Shown piece by piece: positions 6,369 to 7,748 of a stretch of DNA of 7,748 nt (positions are counted from its first letter, which is position 1; each line of letters opens with the position of its first letter). The notes below the pieces were generated by a model, which was given only the letters and a program-made list of their open reading frames with translations, did not search any database and was not told the DNA's origin. The translations under genes and the position numbers were made by a program. The stretch lies in NCBI GenBank assembly GCA_013153235.1, contig JAADEU010000115.1, forward strand, positions 1 to 7,748. The letters are read 5' to 3'. The DNA is from Aquificota bacterium. Its GTDB lineage: Bacteria; Aquificota; Aquificia; Aquificales; Hydrogenothermaceae.

Positions 6369-6382
6369 ACTTTTGATAATCT
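6354..6382 (+). promoter_or_regulatory. candidate sigma-70 promoter of gatB
   Basis: TTTACA (6354-6359, five of six matches to TTGACA) and TAATCT (6377-6382) are spaced by 17 bases. Transcription would begin near 6389 with a leader of about 30 bases. An alternative -10, TATAAC at 6365-6370, has no good -35. The GGAG ribosome binding site at 6406-6409 is 10 bases before the gatB ATG. Confidence 0.5.
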
Positions 6383-6403
6383 AAGTTTTAATAAAAAAGT
6401 TAT
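6366..6403. repeat. 9-bp perfect inverted repeat in the gatB promoter/leader
   Basis: ATAACTTTT at 6366-6374 and AAAAGTTAT at 6395-6403 are exact reverse complements separated by 20 bases. The repeat brackets the candidate gatB -10 and ends three bases before the GGAG ribosome binding site. It could be an operator. If transcription starts further upstream, it could be a weak AU-rich hairpin next to the ribosome binding site. The arms are AT-rich, so chance is a serious alternative. Confidence 0.4.
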
Positions 6404-6419
6404 CTGGAGCGGAAAAGTA

Positions 6420-7748
6420 ATGGGAGAGTTTGAACCGGTCATAGGGCTTGAAGTCCACGTACAGATGGCCACAAAAACAAAATGTTTCTGTTCATGCAGG
6501 GTTGAGTACGGGGCTGAGCCCAATACAAATGTATGTCCTGTATGTCTGGCATTACCAGGTAGTTTACCGGTACTGAACAAAAAAGCCCTTGAGTATGCAA
6601 TAAAGGCATCCCTTGCACTGAACTGTAAAGTCCACGAGCTTTCTGTATTTGCAAGGAAAAATTACTTTTATCCTGACCTTCCAAAGGGCTATCAGATTTC
6701 CCAGTACGACAAACCTCTGGCAACAGACGGGTACATTGATATAAAGGTTGATGGGAAAGTAGAAAGGATAAGAATACACAGACTCCATATGGAAGAGGAT
6801 GCAGGGAAAACCATACACGAAGGAAAGTACTCCTATGTGGACCTGAACAGGGCAGGAACACCTCTTATGGAAATTGTTTCAGAACCTGACATAAGGTCTG
6901 CGGTAGGGGCAAGGCTTTACCTTGAGAAGCTGAGAAACATAATGAGGTATATCGGCGTTTCTGATGCTGATATGGAAAAGGGACAGCTCAGATGTGATGT
7001 GAACATATCCCTCAGACCTAAAGGTGAGGAAAAGTTCGGGACAAAGGTTGAGATAAAAAATATCAACTCTTTCCGATTCGTTCAGAAAGCAATAGAGTAC
7101 GAAATAGAGCGCCAGTCAAAAATTCTGAAAAAGGGCGGAGAAATCGTTCAGGAAACAAGGCTGTTTGATGAAAAAACAGGAAAAACATTCACAATGAGAA
7201 CCAAAGAAGAGGCCCACGACTACAGATACTTCCCTGACCCTGACCTGATACCTGTGAGAATAACCACAGCCTACATTGAAGAGATAAGAAACTCCCTCCC
7301 TGAGCTTCCAGACCAGAAGGAAAAAAGGTATGTTGAGGAGCTGAAACTGACAGAGTACGATGCTGAGGTTCTTGTGGCTGATAAGGACAGGGCCGTTTTC
7401 TTTGAAAAGGCAGTTGAGGTTTACCCTAAAAATCCAAAATCCATCACAAACTGGATAATAAACGAGCTCCTTGGAAAATTAAATGAGGAAGGAATTGATA
7501 TCACCGAAAGTCCTGTAAAACCTGAGCATATTGCCCAGATAGTTGAACTGATAGACTCAGGTGCCATTTCCTCCAAGATAGCCAAAGAGGTGTTTGAGGA
7601 AACATTCAAGACAGGAAAAGAACCAAAGGTTATCGTTGAGGAAAAAGGACTGAAGCAGGTTTCCGACGAAGGAGAGCTGAAGAAAATTATTGAAGAAATT
7701 CTCCAGAACCATCCTGCCGAGGTTGAAAAATACAGGTCAGGAAACACC
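6420..7748 (+). CDS. gatB: Asp-tRNA(Asn)/Glu-tRNA(Gln) amidotransferase subunit B (partial, 3' end outside window)
   Basis: GatB binds the misacylated tRNA and, with GatA and GatC, phosphorylates and amidates Glu-tRNA(Gln) and/or Asp-tRNA(Asn). The open frame starts at ATG 6420-6422 and has no stop for 443 codons. The family is usually about 475-480 residues, so roughly the last 35 are missing. EPVIGLEVHVQ (5-15) is followed by a zinc site of the CxC...CPxC type (C24, C26, C39, C42) that is absent in the Staphylococcus aureus protein. KNYFYPDLPKGYQISQ (80-95), LHMEEDAGK (122-130), LNRAGTPLMEIVSEPDI (142-158) and QLRCDVNIS (189-197) are the core cradle motifs. The tRNA-binding tail domain is visible in the last ~100 residues (ISSKIAKEVFEE, then GLKQVSDEGELKKI). 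It is divergent from ahcY. No gatA or gatC is in the window, which is common because gat genes are often dispersed. Confidence 0.96.
   Translation, partial: MGEFEPVIGLEVHVQMATKTKCFCSCRVEYGAEPNTNVCPVCLALPGSLPVLNKKALEYAIKASLALNCKVHELSVFARKNYFYPDLPKGYQISQYDKPLATDGYIDIKVDGKVERIRIHRLHMEEDAGKTIHEGKYSYVDLNRAGTPLMEIVSEPDIRSAVGARLYLEKLRNIMRYIGVSDADMEKGQLRCDVNISLRPKGEEKFGTKVEIKNINSFRFVQKAIEYEIERQSKILKKGGEIVQETRLFDEKTGKTFTMRTKEEAHDYRYFPDPDLIPVRITTAYIEEIRNSLPELPDQKEKRYVEELKLTEYDAEVLVADKDRAVFFEKAVEVYPKNPKSITNWIINELLGKLNEEGIDITESPVKPEHIAQIVELIDSGAISSKIAKEVFEETFKTGKEPKVIVEEKGLKQVSDEGELKKIIEEILQNHPAEVEKYRSGNT

Noticed and set aside
6304..6419. A SAM or S-adenosylhomocysteine riboswitch upstream of ahcY.
   Set aside because: The whole intergenic region is 116 bases, AT-rich and shared by two divergent promoters. 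With the likely start point the leader is about 30 bases, too short for these aptamers, and I see none of their GC-rich helices.
6439..6861. Minus-strand open frames opposite gatB, here and at 7421-7747.
   Set aside because: The plus strand encodes an unmistakable GatB throughout, so these are shadow frames.
1..7748. Mobile elements, CRISPR repeats, tRNA/rRNA genes or a defence system.
   Set aside because: Apart from 116 bases, essentially the whole window is recognised or plausible protein-coding sequence. I saw no transposase, no long direct repeats, no regularly spaced repeats and no tRNA-like cloverleaf.

Overview
The window looks like a piece of a bacterial chromosome from a thermophilic lineage, and my best guess is Aquificota (a Persephonella-like member of the Hydrogenothermaceae). 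That guess rests on Lys/Glu-rich proteins, near-total coding density, a short thermophile/archaeal-style S-adenosylhomocysteine hydrolase ending in SWEHGT, and a zinc-motif GatB. The placement is inference from protein character only and was not tested by a search.

Layout. The left edge holds the last 48 codons of an unrecognised plus-strand gene (3-149). Fifteen bases later comes a plus-strand dihydrolipoamide dehydrogenase (lpd, 165-1544). A tightly packed five-gene minus-strand operon fills 1541-6303. In transcription order it is ahcY, a DUF465/YdcH-like small coiled-coil protein, ilvD, metK, and a stand-alone degenerate GGDEF-domain protein. Its gaps are 19, 10 and 8 bases, followed by an 11-base overlap. 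A 116-base divergent intergenic region (6304-6419) separates this operon from plus-strand gatB, which runs off the right edge after 443 codons. This region is the only sizeable non-coding DNA in the window. It holds candidate promoters in both directions and two perfect inverted repeats.

How the genes fit together. AhcY and MetK are two steps of the activated-methyl cycle: MetK makes S-adenosylmethionine and AhcY removes the methyltransferase by-product S-adenosylhomocysteine. IlvD, the Fe-S dehydratase of branched-chain amino-acid synthesis, lies between them. The last gene resembles a diguanylate cyclase domain that has lost the GGDEF signature, so it is more likely a ligand- or protein-binding remnant than an enzyme. 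GatB belongs to the GatCAB amidotransferase, which makes Gln-tRNA(Gln) and/or Asn-tRNA(Asn).

Overall this is mostly housekeeping metabolism. I see no tRNA, rRNA, CRISPR array, mobile element or defence system. The points most worth a second look are the degenerate GGDEF protein coupled to metK, the altered MetK signature, the two dyads in the divergent promoter region, and the lpd/operon convergence, where the two stop codons share one CTAG tetranucleotide.
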